Below, in pieces: positions 19,754 through 30,934 of a DNA stretch of 64,000 nt (the first letter of the stretch is position 1; each line of letters opens with the position of its first letter). The stretch is from the NCBI RefSeq assembly GCF_001447195.1, contig NZ_LFRI01000045.1, positions 62,001 to 126,000 of the forward strand, given 5' to 3'. The stretch comes from Aquabacterium parvum (GTDB taxonomy: Bacteria; Pseudomonadota; Gammaproteobacteria; Burkholderiales; Burkholderiaceae_C). Both the position numbers and the translations under genes were made by a program. The notes under the pieces are model-generated. The model made no database searches, was not told the DNA's origin, and worked only from the letters and a program-made list of their open reading frames with translations.

Positions 19754-20485
19754 TCAGTTGTTGGTGCCTGCCGCAGGGGTTGCCTGGGCCGAAACCGATG
19801 GGGCTCGGCGCGCACCGTTGTAGCGTTGCTGCCAGTAGGCCTGGCGCATGTCTTCGACGCGAACGTGACCACCGGCGCGTGGCGAGTGGATGAACTTGTT
19901 GTCGCCGATGTAGATGCCGACGTGGGAGAAGGTTTGGCGCAAGGTGTTGAAGAACACCAGGTCACCCGGCTTGAGTTCGGCCTGTTGCTGGACCGGGATC
20001 AGCTGGGGCGAACGGGCTTGTTCCGACGCGCGACGCGGCAGGATGAGGCCGACGCTGTTCTCGAACACATGGCGGGTGAACCCGCTGCAGTCGAAACCTG
20101 TTTCTTCGGAGTTGCCCCCTCGGCGGTAGGGCACGCCCAGGAAGTTCATCGCCGACAGCACCAGTTCGGAGGCGAGGTCGGTCGCGGTGTTGCGAACCTG
20201 CTGTGCCAGTTCGGCGACCGGTCGTGTGGAGGGGATCAGGCCCTTGTCTGAGAGGAACCTTGCCACCGGGTCTTCGCTGGACGTGGCGGCGGAAGCGCCC
20301 ACGGCAGGCGGCACGCTGGCTTGCTGCGCCAGCGCGGTGTGTGGCAGGAGATGGCAACTCAGCAGCAAGGCACCAGCGAGAACAGCTCGATGGGCTCTCA
20401 GCAGGCGGCTGGGTTGCGATCCGTGCCCGGCAGGGAAGACGGTGGCTCGGGGCCGCCGGCTGGCGTGTCGGGTCGTCAAAGGCAT
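19754..20485 (-). CDS. NlpC/P60 family cell-wall endopeptidase
   Basis: 243-residue exported peptidase. A basic N-terminus is followed by a hydrophobic segment ending ALAQQ, a plausible signal peptide (about residues 30-55). The C-terminal domain has the catalytic Cys in FDCSGF, the His in FSHVGIYIG and a further polar residue in [13 protein letters not shown]. The family cuts D-Glu-meso-diaminopimelate bonds in peptidoglycan stem peptides. ATG 20485 is preferred over a TTG at 20509. No partner gene is evident. Confidence 0.88.
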   Translation of the reverse strand: MPLTTRHASRRPRATVFPAGHGSQPSRLLRAHRAVLAGALLLSCHLLPHTALAQQASVPPAVGASAATSSEDPVARFLSDKGLIPSTRPVAELAQQVRNTATDLASELVLSAMNFLGVPYRRGGNSEETGFDCSGFTRHVFENSVGLILPRRASEQARSPQLIPVQQQAELKPGDLVFFNTLRQTFSHVGIYIGDNKFIHSPRAGGHVRVEDMRQAYWQQRYNGARRAPSVSAQATPAAGTNN

Positions 20486-20615
20486 GGGTCGCAAGGGTAG
20501 GCGGCGCAAGCCGCCCCGTCAACCTCGGTATCTAATGGATTACGTGAGGTTAACACCCTTTCTTGGGCCTATTGCGGAGGCCGTCGGTTGCGGCTCCGCG
20601 CCCCTGGAAGCTCCG
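20486..20615 (-). other. ohr-to-NlpC gap with imperfect hairpin
   Basis: GCGGAG (20574-20579) and CTCCGC (20594-20599) can pair with a further inner GCCG/CGGC, forming a hairpin downstream of ohr on the minus strand. There is no T-run. An A/T-rich part (TTAACCTCACGTAATCCATTA on the minus strand) before the NlpC gene may hold its promoter. Confidence 0.3.
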
Positions 20616-21041
20616 TCAGACCAGCTCGAGGTTGACGGTGATGTTGCCCCGCGTGGCGTTGGAGTAGGGGCAGACCTGGTGGGCGGCATCGACAAGTGCC
20701 TGGGCTGCCTCACGTTGCATGCCTGGCAGCGTGATCCGCAGTGTCACGGTGATGCCGAACCCCTGCGGGATGGGGCCGATGCCGACGTCTGAAGAAATCT
20801 GGGTGCCGGCGGGCAGGAATTGCTTGTTCTGGGCCGCAACAAAACCCATGGCGCCGAGGAAACAGGCGCTGTAGCCAGCTGCGAAAAGTTGTTCCGGGTT
20901 GGTGCCGGCGCCGTTGCCGCCCATCTCCTTGGGGCGGGCCAGGGCCACGTCCAGCTTGCCGTCGTCGCTGGTCGCGCGACCGTCTCGGCCACCGGTGGCT
21001 GTGGCATGGGCTGTGTAGACGATTTGGGTGGGAGATGCCAT
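20616..21041 (-). CDS. ohr: organic hydroperoxide resistance protein Ohr
   Basis: Thiol peroxidase of the Ohr/OsmC fold that reduces organic hydroperoxides with lipoyl reductants. The 141-residue protein has both redox cysteines in their usual contexts: GYSACFLGAM and HQVCPYSNATRGN. The Arg of the catalytic triad is probably in the N-terminal GRDGRATSDDG segment. It lies downstream of its likely regulator ohrR, and a palindrome matching the OhrR type of operator lies in the 90-base gap. AGAGGA precedes the ATG on the minus strand. Confidence 0.96.
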   Translation of the reverse strand: MASPTQIVYTAHATATGGRDGRATSDDGKLDVALARPKEMGGNGAGTNPEQLFAAGYSACFLGAMGFVAAQNKQFLPAGTQISSDVGIGPIPQGFGITVTLRITLPGMQREAAQALVDAAHQVCPYSNATRGNITVNLELV

Positions 21042-21061
21042 GTCGGGGTCCTCTTGAGAAA

Positions 21062-21075
21062 GATTGCGTGCAATC
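21062..21075 (-). promoter_or_regulatory. candidate OhrR operator before ohr
   Basis: GATTGC-GT-GCAATC is a perfect six-base inverted repeat with a two-base centre, 20 bases upstream of the ohr start. It has the ATTGC...GCAAT form expected of an OhrR-type MarR operator, and lies between the regulator gene and its expected target. OhrR is released when a conserved Cys is oxidised by organic peroxide. Confidence 0.6.
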
Positions 21076-21131
21076 GATTTGTGGATTTTGCGCCCGGGCA
21101 GCTGAAAAGGCGGAGTCGACCGCCAAAGACC

Positions 21132-21611
21132 TCAGTTGGATCGAGGTTGTCCTTGCAGGCGTTGACGCAGGTCGTGCAAGCGCAGGCGAAGCTCGACCAC
21201 GGCGTCCAGCTCGCCCCCAACCTGGCACATCACCGAGGCAGGGATGCTGCTGGCCGCGAGTTTGAGCTGGCTGCCAGCGTCGGTCAGGCGGATGCGCACG
21301 CGTCGCTCATCCGTGTGGTCGCGCTGACGCGAGACCAGCCCAGAGCCCTCAAGGCGCTTGAGCAGCGGGGTCAGGGTGCCGGAGTCCAGTTGCAACAGCT
21401 CTCCGAGTTCATGCACGGCGCGGTCGTCGCGCTCCCAGAGCACGAGCATCACCAGGTACTGAGGATAGGTCAGCCCCAATGGCGCCAGCAGAGGCTTGTA
21501 CAGCTTGGTCATGGCCAGCGAACTGGCGTACAGGGCGAAGCACAGTTGCTGGTCGAGCCTGAGCAACTGGTCCGGGCCTGGTGGCGAGGGCGCGTGGTTG
21601 GGATCGGACAT
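21132..21611 (-). CDS. ohrR: MarR-family organic-peroxide sensor OhrR
   Basis: 159-residue winged-helix repressor. It has the OhrR hallmark: a reactive cysteine in LDQQLCFALYASSLAM near residue 24, followed by PLGLTYPQYLVMLVLWE and the wing SRQRDHTDERRVRI. A second Cys (VMCQVGG, about 127) could form the disulfide of the two-Cys class. Located directly upstream of ohr on the same strand, with the candidate operator between them. Confidence 0.92.
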   Translation of the reverse strand: MSDPNHAPSPPGPDQLLRLDQQLCFALYASSLAMTKLYKPLLAPLGLTYPQYLVMLVLWERDDRAVHELGELLQLDSGTLTPLLKRLEGSGLVSRQRDHTDERRVRIRLTDAGSQLKLAASSIPASVMCQVGGELDAVVELRLRLHDLRQRLQGQPRSN

Positions 21612-21702
21612 GGCGTGATGTTAGGCCCATGGCGCCGCAGCGGGTGCTTGATGCGGAGCAAGGCCCTGATTCTGGCTGGCTCCTAAGCTTGACCCGTGAA
21701 CA

Positions 21703-21712
21703 AATGCGCATT
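21703..21712. repeat. short palindrome before the DksA-like gene
   Basis: AATGCGCATT is a ten-base perfect palindrome in the ohrR/DksA-like divergent gap, 20 bases before the DksA-like start. It may be a binding site. It does not match the ATTGC-GT-GCAAT element before ohr. Confidence 0.25.
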
Positions 21713-21732
21713 GAGCGCGAGCAGGAGCATCG

Positions 21733-22149
21733 ATGTCGGCCATCCTCCGTCCCGGGTCAGTCCCGGTTGATCCGGGAGTCATCCAACTTGATGGCCTCAA
21801 AGCCAGGCTGGAAGAACGAGCCCTTGAGTTGTCTGCCCAGGACGTGGCCCTGCGCGAGCGCCTGGCCAGCGAGCAGGCTGTGACGGCCAACACGTTCGTT
21901 GCTGGCACCGAAGCCGCTTGCGCGGCGGAGGCCGACGACGAGGTGATCGCGATGCTGCACCATGAGCAGGAAGAGCTGAGGGCCATCCAGGGGGCCTTGG
22001 CGCGGATGGCGGAGGGCAGTTATGGCTTGTGCCTTGAATGCGGCGAACCCATCGGGGCTTTGCGCTTGAGCGTGTTGCCCGAAGCTGCCCTATGCGTGGG
22101 TTGTCAGGCCATGGCTGAGCACCGAGCGGCGCACCAAGCGGTGCGCTGA
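21733..22149 (+). CDS. TraR/DksA-type zinc-finger protein
   Basis: 138-residue member of the DksA/TraR family. The C-terminal C4 zinc finger (CLECGEPI...LCVGCQ) is complete, preceded by a helical region with paired acidic and hydrophobic heptads. It is shorter than DksA (about 150) and lacks the usual N-terminal part, and the coiled-coil tip residues cannot be checked with confidence. Such proteins bind the RNA-polymerase secondary channel, and may alter rRNA and amino-acid promoters. CAGGAG lies before the ATG. Convergent with yheS. Confidence 0.8.
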   Translation: MSAILRPGSVPVDPGVIQLDGLKARLEERALELSAQDVALRERLASEQAVTANTFVAGTEAACAAEADDEVIAMLHHEQEELRAIQGALARMAEGSYGLCLECGEPIGALRLSVLPEAALCVGCQAMAEHRAAHQAVR

Positions 22150-22162
22150 GCTTGGTCGGTGC

Positions 22163-22167
<5 letters not shown>
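22145..22167. terminator. inverted repeat joining the DksA-like and yheS stop codons
   Basis: GCTGAGC (22145-22151) pairs perfectly with GCTCAGC (22161-22167) across nine bases, with one TGA stop codon in each arm at the mirror position. The two genes are 13 bases apart. No T-run. Confidence 0.42.
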
Positions 22168-24169
<2,002 letters not shown>

Positions 24170-24176
24170 GGGAGGC

Positions 24177-25079
24177 TCAGGCCAGGTGCGTGCCGGGGGT
24201 GTCGCCCAGCAGCAGCGCGTCGCGCGTGACGAGCAGCAGTTGGTCGTCGCCCGCAGAAGTGGGCAGCCAGGTCACTGCAAGGTCGGGAAAGGCGCGCTCG
24301 AAGTTCGCCCTCTCGTTGCCGATTTCCAGCACCAGCACGGCGTCTTCGCTCATGAATTGGTCGGGCTCGGCGCGCAGGGCAGCGAACAGGGCGCGCGTGA
24401 AGTCCATGCCGTCGGTGCCGGAGGCCAGGGCCAGCTCGGGTTCGGCGCGGTACTCGGCAGGCAGCTTGGCCATCGAGTCGGCGTTGACGTAGGGCGGGTT
24501 GCAGAGGATCAGGTCGTAGGGGCCGTTGACCTGACTCAGGGCATCGCTTTGCAGCAGGGTGATGCGGTCTTGCAGGCCGTGCTGCTCGACGTTGATGCGG
24601 GCCACGGCCAGTGCGTCGGGGCTGATGTCTGCGCCATCGACGCTGACGTCGGGGTAGGCCATGGCGGCGAGCACGGCCAGGCTGCCGTTGCCGGTGCACA
24701 AATCGAGCACGCGCTGGGTGTGGTCGCTCAGCCAGGCGTCGATGCTGCCGTCGGCGAGCACCTCGGCGATGAAGGAGCGCGGCACGATGGCGCGTTCATC
24801 GACGTAGAAGGGCACGCCTTGCAGCCAGGCCTGCTTGGTGAGGTAAGCGGCGGGCTTGCGGGTGGCGATGCGCTCTTCGATCAGGGCGTCGGCCTGCTGG
24901 CGTTCTTCGTTGCTCACGGCGCGCTGCTCGTTCTCATCGAGCGCGTCGAGGGGCAGCCCCAGGCGCCACATCACCAGCCAGGCGGCCTCGTCGAACGCAT
25001 TGGTGGTGCCGTGGCCGTAGCCGACTTGCGCGGCGTCCAGGCGAGCGGCGGCTTGTTCGATCAATTCGACGAGGGTCAC
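24177..25079 (-). CDS. prmB: ribosomal protein uL3 glutamine methyltransferase
   Basis: Methylates a glutamine of ribosomal protein L3. The 300-residue protein has the SAM site [15 protein letters not shown] and the NPPY motif ([12 protein letters not shown]) shared with PrmC and HemK; the N-terminal [24 protein letters not shown] identifies the PrmB branch. The start is a GTG at 25079 that overlaps the dapE stop (GTGA), so translation is coupled. The next gene, yheS, also acts on ribosomes. Confidence 0.93.
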   Translation of the reverse strand: MTLVELIEQAAARLDAAQVGYGHGTTNAFDEAAWLVMWRLGLPLDALDENEQRAVSNEERQQADALIEERIATRKPAAYLTKQAWLQGVPFYVDERAIVPRSFIAEVLADGSIDAWLSDHTQRVLDLCTGNGSLAVLAAMAYPDVSVDGADISPDALAVARINVEQHGLQDRITLLQSDALSQVNGPYDLILCNPPYVNADSMAKLPAEYRAEPELALASGTDGMDFTRALFAALRAEPDQFMSEDAVLVLEIGNERANFERAFPDLAVTWLPTSAGDDQLLLVTRDALLLGDTPGTHLA

Positions 25080-26224
25080 GCCAGCAGCCTTTCCAGGGTG
25101 CCGAGGTAGATGTCCTTCAAAGGCTCGATGTCGGCGACGCGCACGTGTTCGTCGATTTGGTGGATGCTGGCGTTGACAGGCCCGAACTCGACGACTTGCG
25201 GGCAGATCTGAGCGATGAAACGACCGTCGGAAGTGCCGCCGGTGGTGGACAGCTCGGTGGTGACGCCTGTGACCTGCTTGATGGCGGCCGAAATGGCGTC
25301 AACGAGTGGTCCTTTGCGGGTCAGGAAGGGGCGTCCGCCCAGCGTCCAGTCGATGTGGAAGTCCAGGCCATGCTGGCGCAGCACGTCTTCAAGGCGCTGC
25401 TGCAGCGATTCGGGCGTGGACTCGGTCGAGAAGCGGAAGTTGAAATCAACGACCACCTCGCCGGGGATGACGTTGTTGGCGCCCGTGCCTGCATGGACGT
25501 TGGAGCACTGCCAGGTTGTGGGCGGGAAGTGGTCGTTGCCCTGGTCCCAGGCGATGGTGACCAGCTCGGCCAGGGCGGGGGCGAGCTGGTGGATCGGGTT
25601 TTTGGCCAGGTGCGGGTAGGCGATGTGGCCCTGCACGCCCTTGACGCGCAGCTTGCCCGAGAGCGAGCCGCGGCGGCCATTCTTGATCATGTCGCCCACC
25701 TGCTTGACCGAGGTGGGCTCGCCGACGATGCAGGCGTCCAGGCGCTGGCCTTGTTGCTGCAGCCATTCGCAGACCTTGACCGTGCCGTCCACAGACGGGC
25801 CTTCTTCGTCACTGGTGATGAGGAAGGCGACGCTGCCGGCGTGATCAGGGTGGCGGGCCACAAAGGCCTCGGTGGCCACGACCATGGCGGCCAGCGAGGT
25901 CTTCATGTCGGCGGCGCCACGGCCGAAGAGCAGGCCATCGCGATGCGTGGGCACGAAGGGTGGCGAGGACCATTGATCGAGCGGGCCGGTGGGCACGACG
26001 TCGGTGTGGCCGGCAAAAGCCAACACCGGTGCGGAGGCATCGCGGCCGCGTTTGATCGCCCACAGGTTGGTCACCGGCGCGTTGGGCGGGCCGAAGACCA
26101 GGGTGTGGCACTCGAAACCCAGGGGCCTCAGGCGCTCGACCATCAGTTGCTGGCAGTCGAGGTCTTCGGGGGTGACGGAAGGGCGGGCGATCAGCGCCTC
26201 GGTCAGGCGCAGGGTGTCGGTCAT
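25076..26224 (-). CDS. dapE: succinyl-diaminopimelate desuccinylase
   Basis: Zinc metallohydrolase that makes LL-diaminopimelate for lysine and peptidoglycan. Zinc ligands and catalytic residues are seen in [30 protein letters not shown] and IVGEPTSV, and the last His is in [12 protein letters not shown]. The 382-residue length is usual. It follows the pilus-type ATPase gene after 28 bases and overlaps prmB by four. Part of the dapC-dapD-...-dapE run. Confidence 0.96.
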   Translation of the reverse strand: MTDTLRLTEALIARPSVTPEDLDCQQLMVERLRPLGFECHTLVFGPPNAPVTNLWAIKRGRDASAPVLAFAGHTDVVPTGPLDQWSSPPFVPTHRDGLLFGRGAADMKTSLAAMVVATEAFVARHPDHAGSVAFLITSDEEGPSVDGTVKVCEWLQQQGQRLDACIVGEPTSVKQVGDMIKNGRRGSLSGKLRVKGVQGHIAYPHLAKNPIHQLAPALAELVTIAWDQGNDHFPPTTWQCSNVHAGTGANNVIPGEVVVDFNFRFSTESTPESLQQRLEDVLRQHGLDFHIDWTLGGRPFLTRKGPLVDAISAAIKQVTGVTTELSTTGGTSDGRFIAQICPQVVEFGPVNASIHQIDEHVRVADIEPLKDIYLGTLERLLA

Positions 26225-26252
26225 GATGCTTGGTGTCGGCGCCTTGGGCGTC

Positions 26253-27452
26253 TCAGTGTCGGATGCCGCCGAAGTTGGAGGCGGGGTCTTCGGCGTGCAC
26301 GTCCAGGGTGATTTCGGTGAACGAGGGGCCGTGTTCTTCTTCGGCCGGCTTGGCGATCAGCTTGGACTGGGTGGCCGTGCTGTTTTGCAGGCGCCACATC
26401 AGGTTGGTCGGCGAGTCGGAGTTGATCAGGCCTTCGTCGCGGCTGACGATGCCTTCGTTGATCAGTCGGGCGATGTCTTGCTCGTAAGTCTGCGAGCCTT
26501 CTGCCATCGACTTCTCCATCGCTTCCTTGACGCCATTGAAGTCGCCTCGGTCGATCATCTCGGAGACCAGCGTGGTGTTGAGCAGGACCTCGACCGCTGG
26601 CACCCGGCCGCCGGCGCTGGGGCCGGCTTCGGCTTTGAGCAAGCGCTGAGAGATGATGGCTTTGAGGCCCGAAGCCAGGTCGGAGAGCAAGGCTGGCCGG
26701 GCTTCCGGCGTGTAGAAGGACAGGATCCGGCCGAGCGCGTGGTAGCTGTTGTTGGCGTGCAGGGTCGACAGCACCAGGTGGCCCGACAGCGCGTACGAGA
26801 TGGCGGCCGTCATGGTCTCCCGGTCGCGGATTTCGCCGATCAGGATGCAGTCAGGGGCCTGGCGCAAGGCGTTCTTCAAGCCGACTTGCAGCGATTGCGT
26901 GTCGCGGCCGACCTCGCGCTGGTTGACGATGGACTTCTTGTTTGAAAACAGGAACTCGAGCGGGTCTTCGATGGTGAGGATGTGGCCAGTCATGCGCTGG
27001 TTGCGATGCTCCAGCATCGAGGCCAGCGTGGTGCTTTTGCCAGTGCCGGTGGCCCCGGCCAGGATGATCAGACCGCGCTTTTGCAGCACCAGTTCGCTGA
27101 GCACGGGCGGCACGTTGAGCGTGTCCAGCGCCGGGATGTCGGAGGGGATGTAGCGGAACACCGCAGCCACCGAGCCGCGCTGCTTGAACGCGCTCAAGCG
27201 GAAGATGGCCACACCAGGGATGGTGATGCCCATGTTGAGCTCGCCGGTCTCGTCGAGCTCTTCCATCTGTGTGGGAGAGATCATCTCAGCCAGCAGTTGC
27301 CGAGGCTGAGAGGGCGTGAGGACCTGGTCGGTCAGCTGCATGATCTGACCGTTGATCTTGATGAGGATCGGCGTCTTGGCCGACAGGAAGACGTCCGACG
27401 CCTTCTTCTCGGCCATCAGACGCAGCACGCGTTCGAGGTTGCCTCCACTCAT
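26253..27452 (-). CDS. PilT/PilU-family type IV pilus ATPase
   Basis: Hexameric retraction-type ATPase of 399 residues. Walker [10 protein letters not shown] is at about 133-141, the Asp box and Walker B in [10 protein letters not shown] (201-210), and the His box STLHANN at about 229. The C-terminal extension past residue 350 and the sequence around the His box are closer to PilU than PilT. It is encoded between dapD and dapE with short gaps (74 and 28 bases) and no other pilus gene nearby, so its location is odd for its function. The start is an ATG at 27452 with GAGGAGAG upstream. Confidence 0.92.
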   Translation of the reverse strand: MSGGNLERVLRLMAEKKASDVFLSAKTPILIKINGQIMQLTDQVLTPSQPRQLLAEMISPTQMEELDETGELNMGITIPGVAIFRLSAFKQRGSVAAVFRYIPSDIPALDTLNVPPVLSELVLQKRGLIILAGATGTGKSTTLASMLEHRNQRMTGHILTIEDPLEFLFSNKKSIVNQREVGRDTQSLQVGLKNALRQAPDCILIGEIRDRETMTAAISYALSGHLVLSTLHANNSYHALGRILSFYTPEARPALLSDLASGLKAIISQRLLKAEAGPSAGGRVPAVEVLLNTTLVSEMIDRGDFNGVKEAMEKSMAEGSQTYEQDIARLINEGIVSRDEGLINSDSPTNLMWRLQNSTATQSKLIAKPAEEEHGPSFTEITLDVHAEDPASNFGGIRH

Positions 27453-27493
27453 CGATCTCTCCTCAGCTGTTTTTGCAAGGGTTCAGACAAGAA

Positions 27494-27514
27494 GGGCCTG
27501 CATGCTGCAGGCCC
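27494..27514 (-). terminator. hairpin directly after dapD
   Basis: GGGCCTGCA (27494-27502) pairs with TGCAGGCCC (27506-27514) around a three-base loop. On the minus strand it follows the dapD stop after 12 bases and is followed by TTCTTGTCTG. The tail is weakly U-rich, so this could be a partial terminator lowering expression of the ATPase and dapE relative to dapD. Confidence 0.55.
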
Positions 27515-27526
27515 GGGTCCAGCGCA

Positions 27527-28351
27527 TCAGGCGCCGCGCAGCAGGTCGTTGATGCTGGTCTTCGAGCGCGTCTGGGCGTCCACGCGCTTGACGATGACCG
27601 CGCAGTACAGCGAGTACTTGCCGTCGGCCGAAGGCAGGTTGCCCGAGACCACCACCGAGCCAGCGGGGATGCGGCCGTAGCTGACTTCGCCCGTGGCGCG
27701 GTCGTAGATCTTGGTCGACTGGCCGATGTACACGCCCATCGAGATCACCGAGTTCTCTTCCACGATCACGCCTTCGACCACTTCGGAGCGCGCGCCGATG
27801 AAGCAGTTGTCTTCGATGATGGTGGGGTTGGCTTGCAGGGGCTCCAGCACGCCACCGATGCCGACACCACCCGACAGGTGGACGTTCTTGCCGATCTGGG
27901 CGCAAGAGCCGACGGTGGCCCAGGTGTCGACCATGGTGCCTTCGTCGACGTAGGCGCCGATGTTCACGTAGGACGGCATCAGGATCACGTTCTTGGCCTG
28001 GAAGGAGCCGCGACGGGCCACGGCCGGCGGCACCACGCGCACGCCGGTGGCCTTGAGTTGCTCGGCCGACATGCCGGCGTACTTGGTGGGCACCTTGTCG
28101 TAGAACTGCAGGGCGCCGTCGCCCATGGGCACGTTGTCGTTGAGGCGGAAGCTCAGCAGCACGGCCTTCTTGACCCACTGGTGGGTTTCCCAGGCGCCGT
28201 TGATTTTCTCGGCCACGCGCAGCTTGCCGGTGTCCAGGGCGTCGATGATGTGGTTGACTGCGTCACGAACTTCGGCGGGGGCGCTGGCAGCGGACAGCTC
28301 GGCGCGGTTTTCCCAGGCCTGGTCGATGGTGTTTTGCAGGGCTTGGCTCAT
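27527..28351 (-). CDS. dapD: tetrahydrodipicolinate N-succinyltransferase
   Basis: Adds succinyl from succinyl-CoA to tetrahydrodipicolinate in the diaminopimelate pathway. The 274-residue protein has an N-terminal helical domain and a left-handed beta-helix of hexapeptide repeats ([21 protein letters not shown] and onward), with [11 protein letters not shown] and [14 protein letters not shown] as in the family. Between dapC and the pilus-type ATPase gene on the same strand, followed by a hairpin. Confidence 0.97.
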   Translation of the reverse strand: MSQALQNTIDQAWENRAELSAASAPAEVRDAVNHIIDALDTGKLRVAEKINGAWETHQWVKKAVLLSFRLNDNVPMGDGALQFYDKVPTKYAGMSAEQLKATGVRVVPPAVARRGSFQAKNVILMPSYVNIGAYVDEGTMVDTWATVGSCAQIGKNVHLSGGVGIGGVLEPLQANPTIIEDNCFIGARSEVVEGVIVEENSVISMGVYIGQSTKIYDRATGEVSYGRIPAGSVVVSGNLPSADGKYSLYCAVIVKRVDAQTRSKTSINDLLRGA

Positions 28352-28363
28352 GTTTTGGCTTTC

Positions 28364-28383
28364 TATCGGAGAGCGTATCGGAG
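28364..28383. repeat. direct repeat upstream of dapD
   Basis: TATCGGAG occurs at 28364-28371 and again at 28376-28383, 12 bases apart, just upstream of the dapD start. A spacing of about one helical turn suggests a regulator could bind, but no known site is recognised. Confidence 0.35.
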
Positions 28384-28447
28384 GGGGTGTCCGCGAGCGG
28401 CTGGGGGCTGCTCGAGGGAGATGAGGGGTTTGTGTGCCCGCTTGCGA

Positions 28448-29677
28448 TCAACGCGGGAATGAGCGGATGAAGGCGCGGATGCGCTCGGCGGCTTCCACAC
28501 ATTCGTCGACGCCGGCCACCAGCGCCATGCGCACCCGACCGCGACCGGGGTTGATCCCATGGGCTTCGCGGGCGAGGTAGCTGCCGGGCAGCACCGCCAC
28601 ATTGTATTGAGCCAGCAGCTCGCGCGTGAAAACCTCGTCGCTGCCGCCACAGACGTGGGCGGGCACCTCGGCCCAGAGGTAGAAGCCGGCGTCGGGCAAG
28701 GCCACGTGCATGACCTCGGCCAGCAGGGGCGTGACGCGCTCGAACTTCTGGCGGTAGAGGGCGCGATTTTCGACCACGTGGCCCTCGTCGTTCCAGGCGG
28801 CGATGCTGGCCTTCTGCACGGAGGGGCTCATGGCGCTGCCGTGGTAGGTGCGGTAGAGCAGGAAGGCCTTCATCAGGGTGGCGTCACCCATGACAAATCC
28901 AGAGCGCAGGCCGGGCACGTTGGAGCGCTTGGACAAGCTGGTCAGCGCGATCAGGTTCTTGAAATCGACACGGCCCAGTTGAGCGGCGGCCTCAAGCCCA
29001 CCCAGAGGGGCGGCGCCTTCGCCTTCGCGGAAGTAGATTTCCGAGTAGCACTCGTCCGAGGCGATGACAAAGCCGAAGCGGTCGCTCAGCTCGAAGAGCT
29101 TGCGCCATTCGTCGAGCGGCATGACCGCACCTGTCGGGTTGCCAGGGGAGCAAACGTAGAGCAACTGCGTGGTGGCCCAGGTCGATTCGGGGATGCTGCC
29201 CCAGTCGGCGGCGAAGTTGCGCGCCGGGTCGGAGTTGGCAAAGACCACGCGAGCCCCCGCCAGCAGGGCCGCGCCTTCGTAGATTTGGTAGAAAGGGTTG
29301 GGGCAGACCACGGCCGGGCCACCGACATCGCGGTGCTGCGTCGGGTCGATGACGGCTTGGGCCAGGGCAAACAGCGCTTCGCGCGAGCCGTTGACGGGCA
29401 GGATCTGCGTGGCAGCATTGAGCTTGAGGCCGTAACGGCGTTGCACCCAGGCGGCGCAGGCTTCGCGCAGGGCGGGCTCACCGGCGGTGGCGGGGTAGGC
29501 GGCCAGGCCGTCCAGCGCGTCGGTCAAGGCCTGCTTGATGAAGGCGGGCGTGGGGTGCTTGGGCTCGCCGATGCCCAGGCTGATGGCGCGCAGGGCAGGG
29601 TTCGGGGTCACGCCGGCGGTCAGGCCGCGCAGGCGCTCGAAGGGGTAGGGCTGAAGACGCTGCAGCAGGGGGTTCAT
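28448..29677 (-). CDS. dapC: succinyldiaminopimelate aminotransferase
   Basis: Class I/II PLP aminotransferase making N-succinyl-LL-diaminopimelate. The Schiff-base lysine is in LTSLSKRSNVPGLRSGF; CSPGNPTGAVM and the DECYSEIYF segment give the cofactor-ring Asp and Tyr, and GRGRVRMAL the substrate Arg. ATG 29677 (MNPLLQRLQPYPF) is chosen; 14 upstream codons are open but unsupported. Adjacent dapD and nearby dapE confirm the pathway. 96 bases separate it from dapD. Confidence 0.94.
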   Translation of the reverse strand: MNPLLQRLQPYPFERLRGLTAGVTPNPALRAISLGIGEPKHPTPAFIKQALTDALDGLAAYPATAGEPALREACAAWVQRRYGLKLNAATQILPVNGSREALFALAQAVIDPTQHRDVGGPAVVCPNPFYQIYEGAALLAGARVVFANSDPARNFAADWGSIPESTWATTQLLYVCSPGNPTGAVMPLDEWRKLFELSDRFGFVIASDECYSEIYFREGEGAAPLGGLEAAAQLGRVDFKNLIALTSLSKRSNVPGLRSGFVMGDATLMKAFLLYRTYHGSAMSPSVQKASIAAWNDEGHVVENRALYRQKFERVTPLLAEVMHVALPDAGFYLWAEVPAHVCGGSDEVFTRELLAQYNVAVLPGSYLAREAHGINPGRGRVRMALVAGVDECVEAAERIRAFIRSFPR

Positions 29678-29770
29678 GCGCGGCATTATCCCAGGGCTGG
29701 CATGGCCCTGACGCGACATGGCCGCGGGGTCTGTGCGCGGGCGAGCAGATCCGTGCAGTGCTGCCCGGCT

Positions 29771-30934
29771 TCAGCGGGGGTCGCTGGGCGACACCAGGCT
29801 GCGGTTGCGCCCGGCCGTCTTGGCCTGGTAGAGCGCGTGGTCGGCTCGCTCCAGGGTGCGGTGGACCGGTGCGGCCACGTCGTGCTGGGCGATCCCCGCC
29901 GAGAAGGCGACCCTCAGGCCAGGCACGCGAGACGAGATGCTGCAGTGCTGCAGTGCGGCACGCAAGCGATCCAGGGCCACGAGGGCCTTGGTCGGGCTGG
30001 TGTTGGGCAAGATGAAAAGGAACTCTTCGCCGCCCCATCGGCCCACGGTGTCCGACTCTCGCAGGGCCAGGGTGGCCGCCGATGCAAAGGCCATCAGCGC
30101 TTCGTCGCCCACGCGGTGGCCGTGCACGTCGTTGATGCGTTTGAAGTGATCCAGGTCCACCAGCACGACGGTGAAGCGCTCGCCGTAGCGTTCGTGGCGT
30201 TTGGCGCTGTCGACCAGGCGATCCTGCATGTGACGGCGGTTGTACAGGCCCGTCAGCGCGTCGCGGCTGGCCAGCGTTTGCACCTTCTCCAACGTGTCGC
30301 GAAGCTCGCGGCGTTGCTGAGCCAGGCGGTTGCGCCAGGCCGAGATCTGGTAGGCCGCCAGGATCAGCGGCGGCAGCGTGCCGATCATCAATTCGAAGCG
30401 CAGCAGCTCCAGCGTGGGCGGGTAATACACGGGGTCGATGTGCGACAGCACGCCCATGCACATGGCCAGCAGCACCATCGCCAGCACGCCGGCAAAGGCG
30501 GCCTGTCGTGGCTGGTGCGTGTACATGCCGAACACCATCACCAGGGCGATCAGCACCAGCACCAGTCCCCGGTCGTGGGGGCCGATGGCGGTGTAGGCGA
30601 AGGCGATGGCCAGCAGCGAGAAACTCTGCTGCGGGATCATCAGGTTCGGGTCGCGCAAGGTGCGCGTGCGACCGGTGCGCACCAGCACGTAGAAGGCCGT
30701 GTAGCAGGGGATGGTGGTGAGCAGCAGCAGCTTGGGCGCGAAGTCGCGCATCATGCCGACCTCGGCGGCGTAGAAGGCCGCGCTGCAGCAGATGGCGTAC
30801 ATCAGCGCGCACAACAAGATGACGCCAGTGCGTGCTCGCGTGGCCCGGTCCGGCCCAAAGATGAGTTTGACCAGCCGCCCCATCGAATCGATGATGGGGT
30901 CGTGCTGCGGCATGTTGCTCAGGGTCTCGCTCAT
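29771..30934 (-). CDS. membrane diguanylate cyclase (GGDEF) I
   Basis: Predicted c-di-GMP synthase of 387 residues. The N-terminal half (about 35-200) holds about six membrane segments and no recognisable periplasmic sensor; a coiled linker (about 205-225) leads to a GGDEF domain (SRDALTGLYNRRHM, VDLDHFKRINDVHGH). The active site reads GGEEF, and RESD five residues before it is an intact inhibitory I-site. Its ATG overlaps the stop of the paralogue upstream (ATGA), so the pair is translationally coupled. It is followed by dapC in the opposite transcription order after about 90 bases, without a clear terminator. Confidence 0.9.
   Translation of the reverse strand: MSETLSNMPQHDPIIDSMGRLVKLIFGPDRATRARTGVILLCALMYAICCSAAFYAAEVGMMRDFAPKLLLLTTIPCYTAFYVLVRTGRTRTLRDPNLMIPQQSFSLLAIAFAYTAIGPHDRGLVLVLIALVMVFGMYTHQPRQAAFAGVLAMVLLAMCMGVLSHIDPVYYPPTLELLRFELMIGTLPPLILAAYQISAWRNRLAQQRRELRDTLEKVQTLASRDALTGLYNRRHMQDRLVDSAKRHERYGERFTVVLVDLDHFKRINDVHGHRVGDEALMAFASAATLALRESDTVGRWGGEEFLFILPNTSPTKALVALDRLRAALQHCSISSRVPGLRVAFSAGIAQHDVAAPVHRTLERADHALYQAKTAGRNRSLVSPSDPR

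Noticed and set aside
29692..29710. CAGGGC..GCCCTG hairpin between dapC and the GGDEF genes
   Set aside because: Six-base stem without a T-run; too weak to call a terminator.
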